NCBI GenBank assembly: GCA_049999765.1
Contig: JBNGIQ010006065.1
Location: 1 to 31,479 of the forward strand
From: Phaeoceros laevis
Taxonomy: Eukaryota; Anthocerotophyta; Anthocerotopsida; Notothyladales
Direction: 5' to 3'
Length of the DNA stretch: 31,479 nt
Positions within the stretch are counted from its first letter, which is position 1; the number at the start of each line of letters is the position of its first letter. Shown here one piece after another: positions 22,173 through 30,500 of the stretch. Position numbers and translations under genes: made by a program. The notes below the pieces were generated by a model that worked only from the letters and a program-made list of their open reading frames with translations, did not search any database and was not told where the DNA came from.

Positions 22173-22504
22173 TTGAGGTTGACACGTCGGACCTAGAAAT
22201 GCATTCATGTCTCATGTATGCTCGTAATAGTAGAGTAAACTCTCTATAAAAGCATCCCCATAAAACATATCCTCTACCTAATCATAGATTTAGGATACCC
22301 TGTAGGGATATTAGCATAACTGCGTATTTCCAAAAGAAATCCTTGTAATGTAATTGACTTATCTATGAGGTAACTAGGTAGTTTTCTGAAGTAACTAGTG
22401 CGTTACTTGATATCTAGCTCTAGGGCTAGGTGTCCATTATTGAGAGGTTGGGATTTGGGCCTCGAGTGGCGGCCTTAAAGGTCTAGCTCTAGAGCTGTGT
22501 CCCA

Positions 22505-22589
22505 AAAGATCCTTTGAAAGCAAGAGCTTGAGTTAACACAAATTTCCACAAAGATCCTTTGAAAGCAAGAGCTTGAGTTAACACAAATT
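22505..22589. repeat. 40-bp direct repeat, two copies
   Basis: Identical 40-bp copies at 22505-22544 and 22550-22589, separated by TCCAC. Each begins AAAGATCCTTTGAAAGC. Confidence 0.93.
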
Positions 22590-22805
22590 GCACATGACCG
22601 TAAAGATGACTTTGTAGGTTTTTGCGACGATAATATGCTCATCCACCCATCATTAACTAATCTTAGCATGGTAGACTAAATTGTTTAGCAAGGGTAAATC
22701 CCTCAAACTATGTAAGCTGTTTTTTACCAATCTATAAATGTGCCATTGTCGCCAAAAGAAAAGAGCTTGGGTTGGCTGGAGCTCTCAAGAGGTTGAGTCG
22801 GCATA

Positions 22806-22909
22806 TGCTTGGAGCTTTGGAGGCTCTTTGCTGTAATGTGTTTTGATATAAANNNNNNNNNNTGCTTGGAGCTTTGGAGGCTCTTTGCTGTAATGTGTTT
22901 TGATATAAA
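22806..22909. other. Assembly gap (10 N) flanked by identical 47-bp copies
   Basis: Ns occupy 22853-22862. The 47 bases before them (22806-22852) are repeated exactly after them (22863-22909). Two overlapping contig ends were apparently placed side by side rather than merged. Confidence 0.93.
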
Positions 22910-23270
22910 GAAAGGGCTATCCACGGTATGGAGGCAACAAGTCCATGTGCGGTAGAGCAGCTCTGGATGGATTTTGAACTCTGGGCCATGACGGCCCTAA
23001 ACTGGAAAAAATATATCATTTCAGTGAACTGCACAAGATCCAGCCCGAACTGAAGTGCTCTAGTTCATGGTGAATTGGTTGTCCGCAGAGGTGCCTTGCA
23101 ATTGAATGCTACATTAAAGTAATCAATGGTCCTTAAATGCCAATTTATATACAAGATGTCAGTACTTGCAGCCTACTCCATCCACAAGCATGCAAATGCA
23201 TGAGATCATGCATAGTGGAGCGACACGTGTGAAGTGTTTCATCTAGGAACGTGCATGTATCCACGTATAT

Positions 23271-23340
23271 GCCAAATTTGTGTATACGTACATGTCTCAT
23301 GCATAGCCAAATTTGTGTATACGTACATGTCTCATGCATA
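23271..23340. repeat. Perfect 35-bp tandem duplication
   Basis: Copies 23271-23305 and 23306-23340 are identical, each beginning GCCAAATTTGTGTATACGTA. There is no coding significance. Confidence 0.93.
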
Positions 23341-23619
23341 CACATGGAAGGTATGCATTGTGTGGGCACCTTAACTTAGTGAAAACCTGTTCAAAAATGG
23401 TAGTAATAGTAGAAAAGAGCCGCGCTATACCAACTCCACAAGGGAATTGAAATGGCACTTCAGGTGCATCACATCCCATACAAACTATCGTTTATCCCTA
23501 TTTTCATCATTTATCTTTACTTTTCCATATGTATGCATGCGTCAATATGAGCATCTAGCTAGCTTGATGTGTAGTATATTGTCAAGTTTGGGCGCAAGTT
23601 TACTACGTGGTAAAGTACT

Positions 23620-23940
23620 TTTACTCGTACTTCCCCGTTTTATACGGCTTCAAGGTATATGTCCATGGGAGGTTAGTCTCCCCTCTATTGTACTTCCCTG
23701 TTGTCTTATACAGACTATAGGTATTTACATGGAAGGCTAGCCTCCCATTGGTTNNNNNNNNNNTATACAGACTATAGGTATTTACATGGAAGGCTAGCCT
23801 CCCATTGGTTGTACCTCCCTACTTATATTGTCCGTTAGTCTCCCCTCTACTGTACTTCCCTGTCTTATACAAACTATACGTATATACATGGAAGGCTAGC
23901 CTCCCGTTTGTTGTACCTCCCCACTTATATTGTCCATTCT
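23620..23940. repeat. ~100-bp imperfect tandem repeat array interrupted by an assembly gap
   Basis: Diverged units share GTACTTCCCTG, a TATACARACTATA segment, TACATGGAAGGCTAGCCTCCC and TTGTACCTCC. About three units are present; one of them holds the 10-N gap. Confidence 0.8.
23707..23810. other. Assembly gap (10 N) flanked by identical 47-bp copies
   Basis: Ns occupy 23754-23763. Bases 23707-23753 are repeated exactly at 23764-23810. This has the same geometry and the same 47-bp length as the first gap, although here it falls inside a real tandem array. Confidence 0.92.
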
Positions 23941-24261
23941 CATTATATAAATTTTTCTGCTTAAATATGCTAGCTTTCAAAAATGAATATGCTTATTTTT
24001 TAAAAAAATAGACATATGTATAAAAATGCCTTAGCACTTGCATATATGATGATGATTTTTTATTACTTCAACAATATCACTCATCACTGTATATATATAT
24101 GTATGAGGTATAAGGTCAGATTATACTTTTATGTTCAAATTAGTGTAGGACTCGTCGACATCGACGGGACTATCCGACCATACACCATAACGTTGGCCCG
24201 CCATGTCAGAGATATGGAATTAAGGAGTAAAGAGTTTAGGTTCCTGACATTATAACATAAC

Positions 24262-24350
24262 GTGAATGGTTGTTGGCTAGTTGGTAGGGCATTAGGTTTC
24301 GAGGAAGTAGGTTGCGGGTTCACATCTGAAGAACTTCCTCTTAAAGCTCC
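24262..24350 (+). mobile_element. tRNA-like SINE fragment, copy 1
   Basis: A box-like TGGCTAGTTGG (24274-24284) and B box-like GGGTTCACATC (24316-24326) are spaced as in a pol III tRNA-type promoter. It is not a foldable tRNA. A diverged second copy lies about 140 bp downstream in the same orientation. Confidence 0.5.
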
Positions 24351-24401
24351 TTTTGAAATACGGGTTGAGGCTAAATAAAATAGGAAGGGCCAAATTACAT
24401 A

Positions 24402-24490
24402 AGAATTGTTGTTGGCTAATTGGTAAAGGCTTTTGGGTTTAAGGAAGTAGGTCCTAGGTTCAAACTCGAAAAAGTCTTTCTTTTGAACGC
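24402..24490 (+). mobile_element. tRNA-like SINE fragment, copy 2
   Basis: TGGCTAATTGG (24413-24423) and AGGTTCAAACTC (24457-24468), with the intervening AAGGAAGTAGGT shared with copy 1. Similarity continues past box B (TCTTTC, GCTCYTTTTG). Interpreted as a related tRNA-derived element. Confidence 0.5.
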
Positions 24491-24524
24491 TCTTTTTGGA
24501 AGGTTAAATCCATAAAGCGCTTCA

Positions 24525-24635
24525 GTGAGTGAACATAGAGTCTATGCAGGTCAGTGAGTGAACATAGAGTCTATGCAGGTCACCTGCTAAGACAAGTGAG
24601 TGAACATAGAGTCTATGCAGGTCACCTGCTAAGAT
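24525..24635. repeat. 29/42-bp tandem repeat, three copies
   Basis: GTGAGTGAACATAGAGTCTA begins units at 24525, 24554 and 24596. The last two also share a TCACCTGCTAAGA extension, so the array grew in two steps. Confidence 0.88.
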
Positions 24636-24678
24636 GGTAGACAGGTCAAGTTCCAGGTTTGAACTGTGCACGCAACTT

Positions 24679-25085
24679 TATGTTTGCGCTCGCGCAACAC
24701 TGATATCCCCATGTACTTCCTCATGTTACTTCATGATACGGAAAAAGTACTTGGACATTCTCTCATGATACGGAAAAAGTACTTGGACATGTACTTCCTC
24801 ATATTACTTCATGATACGGAAAAAGTACTTGGACATTCTCTCATGATACGGAAAAAGTACTTGGACATTCTCTCACCCTGAAGATCCCACGATATTTATG
24901 TTTGCGCTCGCGCAACACTGATATCCCCATGTACTTCCTCATATTGCTTCATGATACGGAAAAAGTACTTGGACATTCTCTCACCTTGAAGATCCCATGA
25001 TATCCCCATGTACTTCCTCATCTTGCTTCATGATACGGAAAAAAGTACTTGGACATTCTCTCACCTTGAAGATCCCATGATATTT
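24679..25085. repeat. Nested tandem repeat with six copies of a 24-bp core
   Basis: The core GATACGGAAAAAGTACTTGG appears six times (about 24734, 24766, 24812, 24844, 24952 and 25030), sometimes 32 bp apart and sometimes within larger units containing CCATGTACTTCCTCAT and CTTGAAGATCCCA. A ~218-bp higher-order unit repeats from 24679 and 24897, each copy carrying the small palindrome TTGCGCTCGCGCAA. Confidence 0.9.
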
Positions 25086-25880
25086 TGTTTGTGTCGAGGA
25101 ACTTGTTTCTCTTGAATACTACGCAAGTTGGCTTGGACTTCCCACAGCTTGTCCTTAAGTCTAGAGTTAAGGGGATGAGCTTCAAGGAGCTTCTAAGAAC
25201 TACGTATACACAACATGAAGTACGCTTGTAGGCTTTTTTACTAAAGAGTTTCTGGGAATGAATCTGCAAATGAATCTGCAGACAGTGGAATGTGACTTCC
25301 TCTAATTTTTGTAAAAAAAGGTGCTTATCCAGGGGAGGGTTACAGGAGGTGCCAATCCAAATTGCTGCTAGGTCTTGAGCATTGCCAGAGATTGTACCGG
25401 GTTGAATATGAGGAATCCCTAAAGTTGTCTTTCTTTTTGTAGGTGGACACTATCATTTTGAGTGAGATCAGGCCATCATGGTCCATAGGTACCAACTTTG
25501 GGTGAATGGTAAGCTTTGCATTCCAGGTTTTCATAGATTGAGCCATGTAATTTTAAACGGTCATTGACAATCTTGGAAAATTTGCTAAGAGCATCATTTG
25601 ACCAAGTGAATTTTAAAGCATGAGGTGAATGTTTAAAAGTGTCTCTTAGCTGGTATTTGAAGCATAGGTCGTTCTAGATCAAAGTTTCATCAAGAGATAG
25701 ATCCTCGAGGTGGGAAGAGGGATAAGATTTGTATTCAGTGAAATTCCAGTCCCCACCAAGAATTACATGGGCATGACCCTACAACTTACAATCCATGTGG
25801 GATTTATTTTTAACCACAAGTCGGCTCTGTTAGAACCAGAAAAGCCATAGCAATTCAATAGAATTATAGGGGGGATTTTG
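25086..25880 (-). mobile_element. LINE ORF2 remnant: C-terminal half of the endonuclease and linker
   Basis: The minus strand, read with frame changes and stops, gives GYGF..NRADLW (~25850), VILGGDWNFTE (25770-25735), FKHSPHALKFTWSNDALSKF (~25640-25570) and DKLWEVQANLRSIQEKQ (~25150-25100). These are the order and motifs of the C-terminal half of a LINE endonuclease/exonuclease/phosphatase domain (GGDWN with catalytic Asp/Asn, FTWSN) and the linker before reverse transcriptase. The copy ends at the tandem-repeat array, and no reverse transcriptase follows. It is decayed (stop after ETLI, at least one frameshift) and not functional. Confidence 0.72.
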
Positions 25881-25932
25881 TGAAAGGTCAGCTAGCAGGC
25901 TTGCAGCCTTGCGTTAACAATAATGTACAACA

Positions 25933-26553
25933 CTATCCAGAATCGTAAATTATCAACTCTCTATCCCATTTGTTCACATGTTTGACATGCTCGTCCTTGA
26001 ACTGTTGAGTGGTTGTCTCATTTGTAATGTAGATGAACACGGTTGCATAGGGGTTAACATCCTCCGAGTAAAGTATCTTTTGTTTCTTCTTCTCAGAGTG
26101 GACTTTGAGCTCGTACTGAAAATTGCTGACCACTGTTTTCTGTTTCTGCTTCACACCTCTGTAATTGCTCAATGCATCCTTCCCTACACGACATTTCGAC
26201 TCCAACAGAAGCACCACAGGTTTACCTGTCCTCTTATCCATAGAAGCAAAGTACGAATCCTTCCCTTCGTTGGTTGGACCCATGCCATACAATGCCTCCC
26301 CTTCTTTCAATACTTCTAACCTGTTAAAATCTATTTCCCCACCTCCTGGCAAGCTGAAGCACAATGGAATACTCAAATCAAATTTCCAGAATGCTTTAGT
26401 GTACTTATCAGAGGCTTTGTTCGAGAGCTTGTGCTCTTGTAAGAGAATAGCGTGATTTCCATTACGCATATCATGTGTGATGTCTTTGATTTGGTGTGCT
26501 CTTTCAAAACTATTTAAACCTCTCACATTCAGCGAATGCAATTGCAAGTCCAT
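25933..26553 (-). CDS. Open frame joining a LINE endonuclease N-terminus to a PD-(D/E)XK-like nuclease segment
   Basis: An uninterrupted 206-aa frame from an ATG at 26553. Residues 1-45 match the N-terminus of LINE-type endonucleases: LHSLNVRGLNSFERAHQIKD, then ILLQEHKL with the expected Asn and Glu. From about residue 60 it no longer resembles an endonuclease of that class. Residues ~85-206 show D99, then VLLLESK (E118-x-K120), a Lys/Gln-rich helix, strand ATVFIYITNETT (170-181) and RELIIYDSG at the end. That D...ExK pattern with a later TNE/TNK strand recalls PD-(D/E)XK nuclease domains of Crinkler (CRN/CR) proteins, which occur as mobile or host-encoded proteins across eukaryotes. The LINE endonuclease resumes just below 25880, so the segment seems inserted within it. 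The nuclease call is by eye and tentative; it could instead be a diverged LINE region. Confidence 0.5.
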   Translation of the reverse strand: MDLQLHSLNVRGLNSFERAHQIKDITHDMRNGNHAILLQEHKLSNKASDKYTKAFWKFDLSIPLCFSLPGGGEIDFNRLEVLKEGEALYGMGPTNEGKDSYFASMDKRTGKPVVLLLESKCRVGKDALSNYRGVKQKQKTVVSNFQYELKVHSEKKKQKILYSEDVNPYATVFIYITNETTTQQFKDEHVKHVNKWDRELIIYDSG

Positions 26554-27410
26554 ACCTGTAGTTATGATGCATAAATCCAGCAGCTAGCGTCAGATGAGTT
26601 AGTCATAAAATAAAACAGGGCAATTTATTGAACGCCAGTATCAATGTTTGAGCTTGAAAAGGTCATAGATGGCGAAATGACTGACCCTTGAAATAAACTG
26701 CTACCTATGAGAATTTTCTACTAAATCCTGGCAAGCAAACATGACTGAAAAGCAGGTAGCTGAAAGGAGGTAATATATCCATTCAGGTTTCTGAAAAAGC
26801 TTAAGAGAAACTCTAGTCTTCATGTTGTTTATGCTGATAGGTTCCCACTTCCAAGGGGAGTGATGCACTGTCTTGTGTTTTTCGCTGCATGTGATGTAAA
26901 TATAGGGACTTCATTGCCGTCATCTCCTAAACCCAGATCCTTTTTCTTCCTTGAGGTGACAGAGATACTGCTTAGGTCTTTACCTAACCTAGGTGACATT
27001 GGACAAATATATAATTCAGAGTTTTGTGTAGCTCAAAGTGGATAGCTCCTTTGACCGCAGTTTCCAAAAAGGCTCTTTCTTTAACAACTGATGGGAGAGA
27101 AATATAGGGAGGAGTTGTTTTACATATGATGGTCTCATGGCCAGAGCTTAACGGCAAAAAGGTAATGATTAATGGTGTGATAATATATTCTTCTTGGGAA
27201 TGTGAACTGAGGATCAGGTGATCAAATGCTGGCTGATGTCTTTAATGGAGATCAAGATGTTAGGGTAGTAGTAGTCATAAGGGATACCTGCCAGACTAAA
27301 TAAGTGTATGAGCGAGTCAAAGCTACAGAGGTTAGCAGTTAGCGATTAGTAGTTAGCGGTCAGAGGTTAAGGGTTTGAGTGAATTCATGAAGGAAATCCC
27401 TCGCAGGTAT
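26554..27410. other. No gene recognised; probably old transposon-derived DNA
   Basis: Lies between LINE ORF2 and ORF1 remnants of the same strand. No protein motif was identified. A short degenerate GTTAGCR-type repeat runs at about 27340-27370. Confidence 0.4.
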
Positions 27411-27894
27411 GAGGAGCCATTGTTGCTCCGTATTTCAATACCGTATCATACGGTCAGGAAAAATACACGTATAATACGTATCAATAATAAGTAAAATACA
27501 TAAAAATACGTAAGTGAAAAAAAACGGTAGTTACTATCTAGGTACCTCACCTTAATCTTGATCTAGACCTAATGCTAAACCAAAGAACTATTGTGCATTA
27601 CTAGTATTTCAAGAAGGTTTGGCAAGGCAAGTAGCTTTCCATGAAAGAAAATGCAATACTCCGAATCTTTGTTGTTTTTTAGGCTGATATTCAGGTGAGT
27701 TCTAGAATAGCTTAGAAGACTTACAAAACAAAGTATAAAATTTGACAATGTTTGTACATGCAAAACTTTTGTCATTTTTTTAGATATGGGATCGTATAAT
27801 ACGTAGTATTGATACGTTTTTTATAAAATACTAATACGGTTTAGTATTATTCAGAACAATACGGTATCGGTGCAACACTGTTCAGAGGAGCCAT
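27411..27894. mobile_element. Candidate MITE (hAT-like) with flanking 10-bp duplication
   Basis: GAGGAGCCAT occurs at 27411-27420 and again at 27885-27894. The ~464-bp interval between them has inverted, imperfect ends: TTGCTCCGTATTTCAATACC on the left, and GTTGCACCGATACCGTATT on the reverse strand at the right. The interior is AT-rich, full of ATACG/CGTAT, and non-coding. The CAGTGTTGC-type right terminus suggests the hAT superfamily, whose usual target duplication is 8 bp; the exact ends are uncertain by a few bases. Confidence 0.55.
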
Positions 27895-28695
27895 AACACC
27901 AGCTGCTGCATTTTGAAATTCGTTGTTCCTCGAAGAGTCCATACATCTCAGGGACCCAATTGTAATCTGCAAGCTACGCATCTGGCTTGAAGGTAGCTAA
28001 GAGGTTGTCAGCCTTGTTTTTCAGTAGCACAGGCAGTTCAATAGATGTTGAATCAGGAGCAAAGTCAAAAGGCAGAAGCCAAATTTTCATGGAATTGAAA
28101 CGCTAAGAGTGCAAGACGGAGATGGTACCGTCCTCAACTAAGATGTTCAAAGGCGGGGCGAGATACCAAGCTGTTGAATTTGCCTACCAAAAGATCATCA
28201 CGGAGCCCATTCTCTACTGAATGTTAATTGATTTTGCCAGAATGTTGATCACTTTTTCCCAATTATCCATGCTGTCCTTCACCACTTCCTTGCACCTCAT
28301 TACATTACTCGTTGACATGAATAAATTGGAGCTGAATCTAACCTTGTTGCTAACTGTTGAGGCAGGTGGGGCAAGATCTGGATTTTATAACATCTTTAGC
28401 TCCAGGATTAGTAGGTAGAGGTAAGGGATCAGATCTGACCAACAATGCAAAGTGATCAGAGATTACGCTGTCCATAATTGCAAACACCAGCAATTCCAAA
28501 GCCGACGACTTGGGGATGATACATGAACAACATTTCTAGAAACTTGGCTAAGTGTGATAAGGGGGTGAGAGCCAACTCAAAGGATAGAGAACGAGGAACC
28601 GTATATGATAGGAGACCCGGAGAGACCATTGGAGAGAGCAGAAGTCCCTTGGATGGGTGAAGGGGGGAGATGAATTGCCATGGGAAATCCACGAA
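27895..28695 (-). mobile_element. Degraded LINE-related sequence downstream of ORF1
   Basis: The minus strand reads in broken frames as a Ser/Pro-rich tail (PLHPSKGLLLSPMVSPGLLS) and a helical stretch (MRCKEVVKDSMDNWEKVINI). This suits the C-terminal part of a LINE ORF1 protein lying between its zinc knuckle and ORF2. No catalytic motif is present; assignment is by position and strand. Confidence 0.35.
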
Positions 28696-29648
28696 GGTTT
28701 AAGTAAACTCATTTGAAGTGGTGTTAACTGGCAAGCCGATTGAGGAGAGTAGAGGGATATACAGGAGCGGAAATTCTTGAGACTGCTTACATGCCTTAGT
28801 GGTGTAGGAATATGAATTACAGGACTTGCAAGGCTTGACCAACCAATCATCATTTAAATTGAAACTCTGAAAAGCTTTTGGATCTTCTATGGCCGCTGGG
28901 AGCTAGATTTATTGAGAAAGGACAAGTCCTGCCGGGGTAATTAGCATGATTTTTGGTAGAGTCTCTGAAGATGAGATGTGGCGATTCAGCCCTAGTGCTT
29001 CCCAACCTGAATATGATTTAATGCTTTCCACGTTAGTGGCACTATCAAAAAGACCCATTACACCTAACACTTTACCAAACTGACTAAAAACTTCTGGCAA
29101 TAGCATCATCCATTCCTCAGGAATACTTGACAAGTTTATGATTCTTGGGGCCCACTGCATGTTGTTCACCATTGGAAAGGGGATTGCCATGGGAAGATAC
29201 AAGCTTCCTCTGTAGAGAGCATTTTAGCACAAGACAGAGTAAGATCTCTGCTGATTTGCAAAGTAAACGAGAAGGAGAATAAGAAAGATCCTCTCCCTCG
29301 GCAGTGACAAATTTCCAGGGAGCCCAAGTGTCCAAGATTTGCCACAGCCCAAGTTATTGCACCATGTCTTGAAGTGCCATGTGGGAAGAAGACCAGAATG
29401 CCTCGCTCTTGCAGAATCCGCATATGAGTGATATGATTCTTAAATGATATAGTTGGGCAGAAGACGAGAGGGCCATGATATGGGTTCTAGACTCTAATGG
29501 ACAATGAACTGGAGGGGGACTAGGAGACCCGCTCTAGGGATCTGCTGCTAGCAGCAATTCTTGCGGCAATTTTGAATAATTTATGTTTACGCAGCCAGAT
29601 TTCAAAATTTTTCTTAGCAGGAGGTAGAGCAGACTCAGACCTACCCAT
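28696..29648 (-). mobile_element. LINE ORF1 (gag-like) remnant with degenerate zinc knuckle
   Basis: A start context at 29648 gives MGRSESALPPAKKNFEIWLR. Further segments, in shifted frames, read MRILQERGILVFFPHGT (~29423), TWAPWKFVTAEGEDLSYSP (~29330), INLSSIPEEWMMLLPEVFSQ with FGKVLGV (~29140), then CKSCNSYSYTTKAC (~28820-28778). The order (DUF4283-like RNA-binding part, then one CCHC-type knuckle) is that of plant LINE ORF1 proteins. The knuckle keeps three cysteines, but its histidine is tyrosine. Stops and frameshifts show a dead copy. Confidence 0.6.
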
Positions 29649-30500
29649 GGTGCAGAGAGACAAGGCACCTAAGTAATCAAAGCGAGGGTACAGATAGTAC
29701 AAAAAAAAGGCTACAGAAATTGCAAGTAGACCACTAATTGAGAAAAAGAGCAGAGCTTGTTACAAGTGGACCAACCCCTAAGAAACTCCTAATCCTTGCC
29801 TAGATACAATAAAAGGACATTAGGGAAAGACATGGAGGCTTGTGAAAACCAGCTAGCAACAACAATTTGATGCATGGAGCTAATCCAGAAGTAGCAGTGT
29901 TGTAAACAGCTCTGTATCTGCATCTTTCAGATCATAAATAAAGAGTATAAGAGCTTTGCGAGGAATAGCTGGAAGAGGCTTTGCACACCGCCGCCTAGAT
30001 GCAGCCACCCATGTAGCCAAAATACAGATTGCTCAAAGCCCCTAGAATCTCCAAGAAAACGTCCTCAAGCTTGCTATTGGTCCAATCGATGGGATCAGAA
30101 GATCGTAAAAGTTTCTTGATGGTACGCAGCAGTTGTGCGAGATGAATATAAACATGTGCAGGATTAATGCATAAGCACCTAAAAGATGATGTCTGTGTAC
30201 ATTGGTGTGGTACTACTCCTGAGATTACACTTAGGTAATGTGTGCCAGTGATTCCTTGAATAGTGATTTGCTAGATTTCCAAGATTGACACAAGCGTAAT
30301 CCCGGGCGTAATTCATCCAAAAAACAGTCCAAATGATTGCAGCGACAGTACGCAAGCAACAAGCAGGCTCCCCGCGTACGATAATGCCTTCCACGCGATC
30401 AAATTAGACGTGCAGAAAGATTGGAATTTCAAGAAAGCGCTCACAAGAATGCATAGCCGTCGAGGAGCGTTTTCCGTCCGTGTACTTCCTTTATCAATTT
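29649..30500 (-). mobile_element. Possible 3' fragment of another LINE copy
   Basis: The minus strand contains broken stretches such as AAIIWTVFWMNYARDYACV (~30340) and TIKKLLRSSDPIDWTNSKLE (~30120) that resemble C-terminal regions of LINE ORF2. They lie upstream of the ORF1 start on the same strand, as in a head-to-tail arrangement. Weak evidence: no reverse transcriptase motif is seen. Confidence 0.3.

Larger units (their letters stand above)
22173..23230. other. AT-rich intergenic DNA, no gene recognised
   Basis: No coding potential seen. It contains the 40-bp direct repeat and the first assembly gap, annotated separately. Open frames across the gap exist only because its flanks are duplicated. 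Confidence 0.6.

Noticed and set aside
22724-23034. Minus-strand open frames running across the first N gap with a repeated peptide
   Set aside because: The peptide repeat is produced by the duplicated 47-bp gap flanks and unknown bases; it is not a gene.
23271-23340. Short direct repeats considered as a CRISPR-like array
   Set aside because: The copies abut without spacers, there are only two, and the DNA is from a eukaryotic nucleus.
24262-24350. Possible functional tRNA gene
   Set aside because: A and B box-like sequences exist but no cloverleaf with an acceptor stem can be folded; a SINE fragment fits better.
28456-28692. Reading of the Ser/Pro-rich minus-strand frame as a reverse transcriptase fragment
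   Set aside because: No FADD-type catalytic motif or palm signature is present; position just after the ORF1 knuckle fits the ORF1 tail better.
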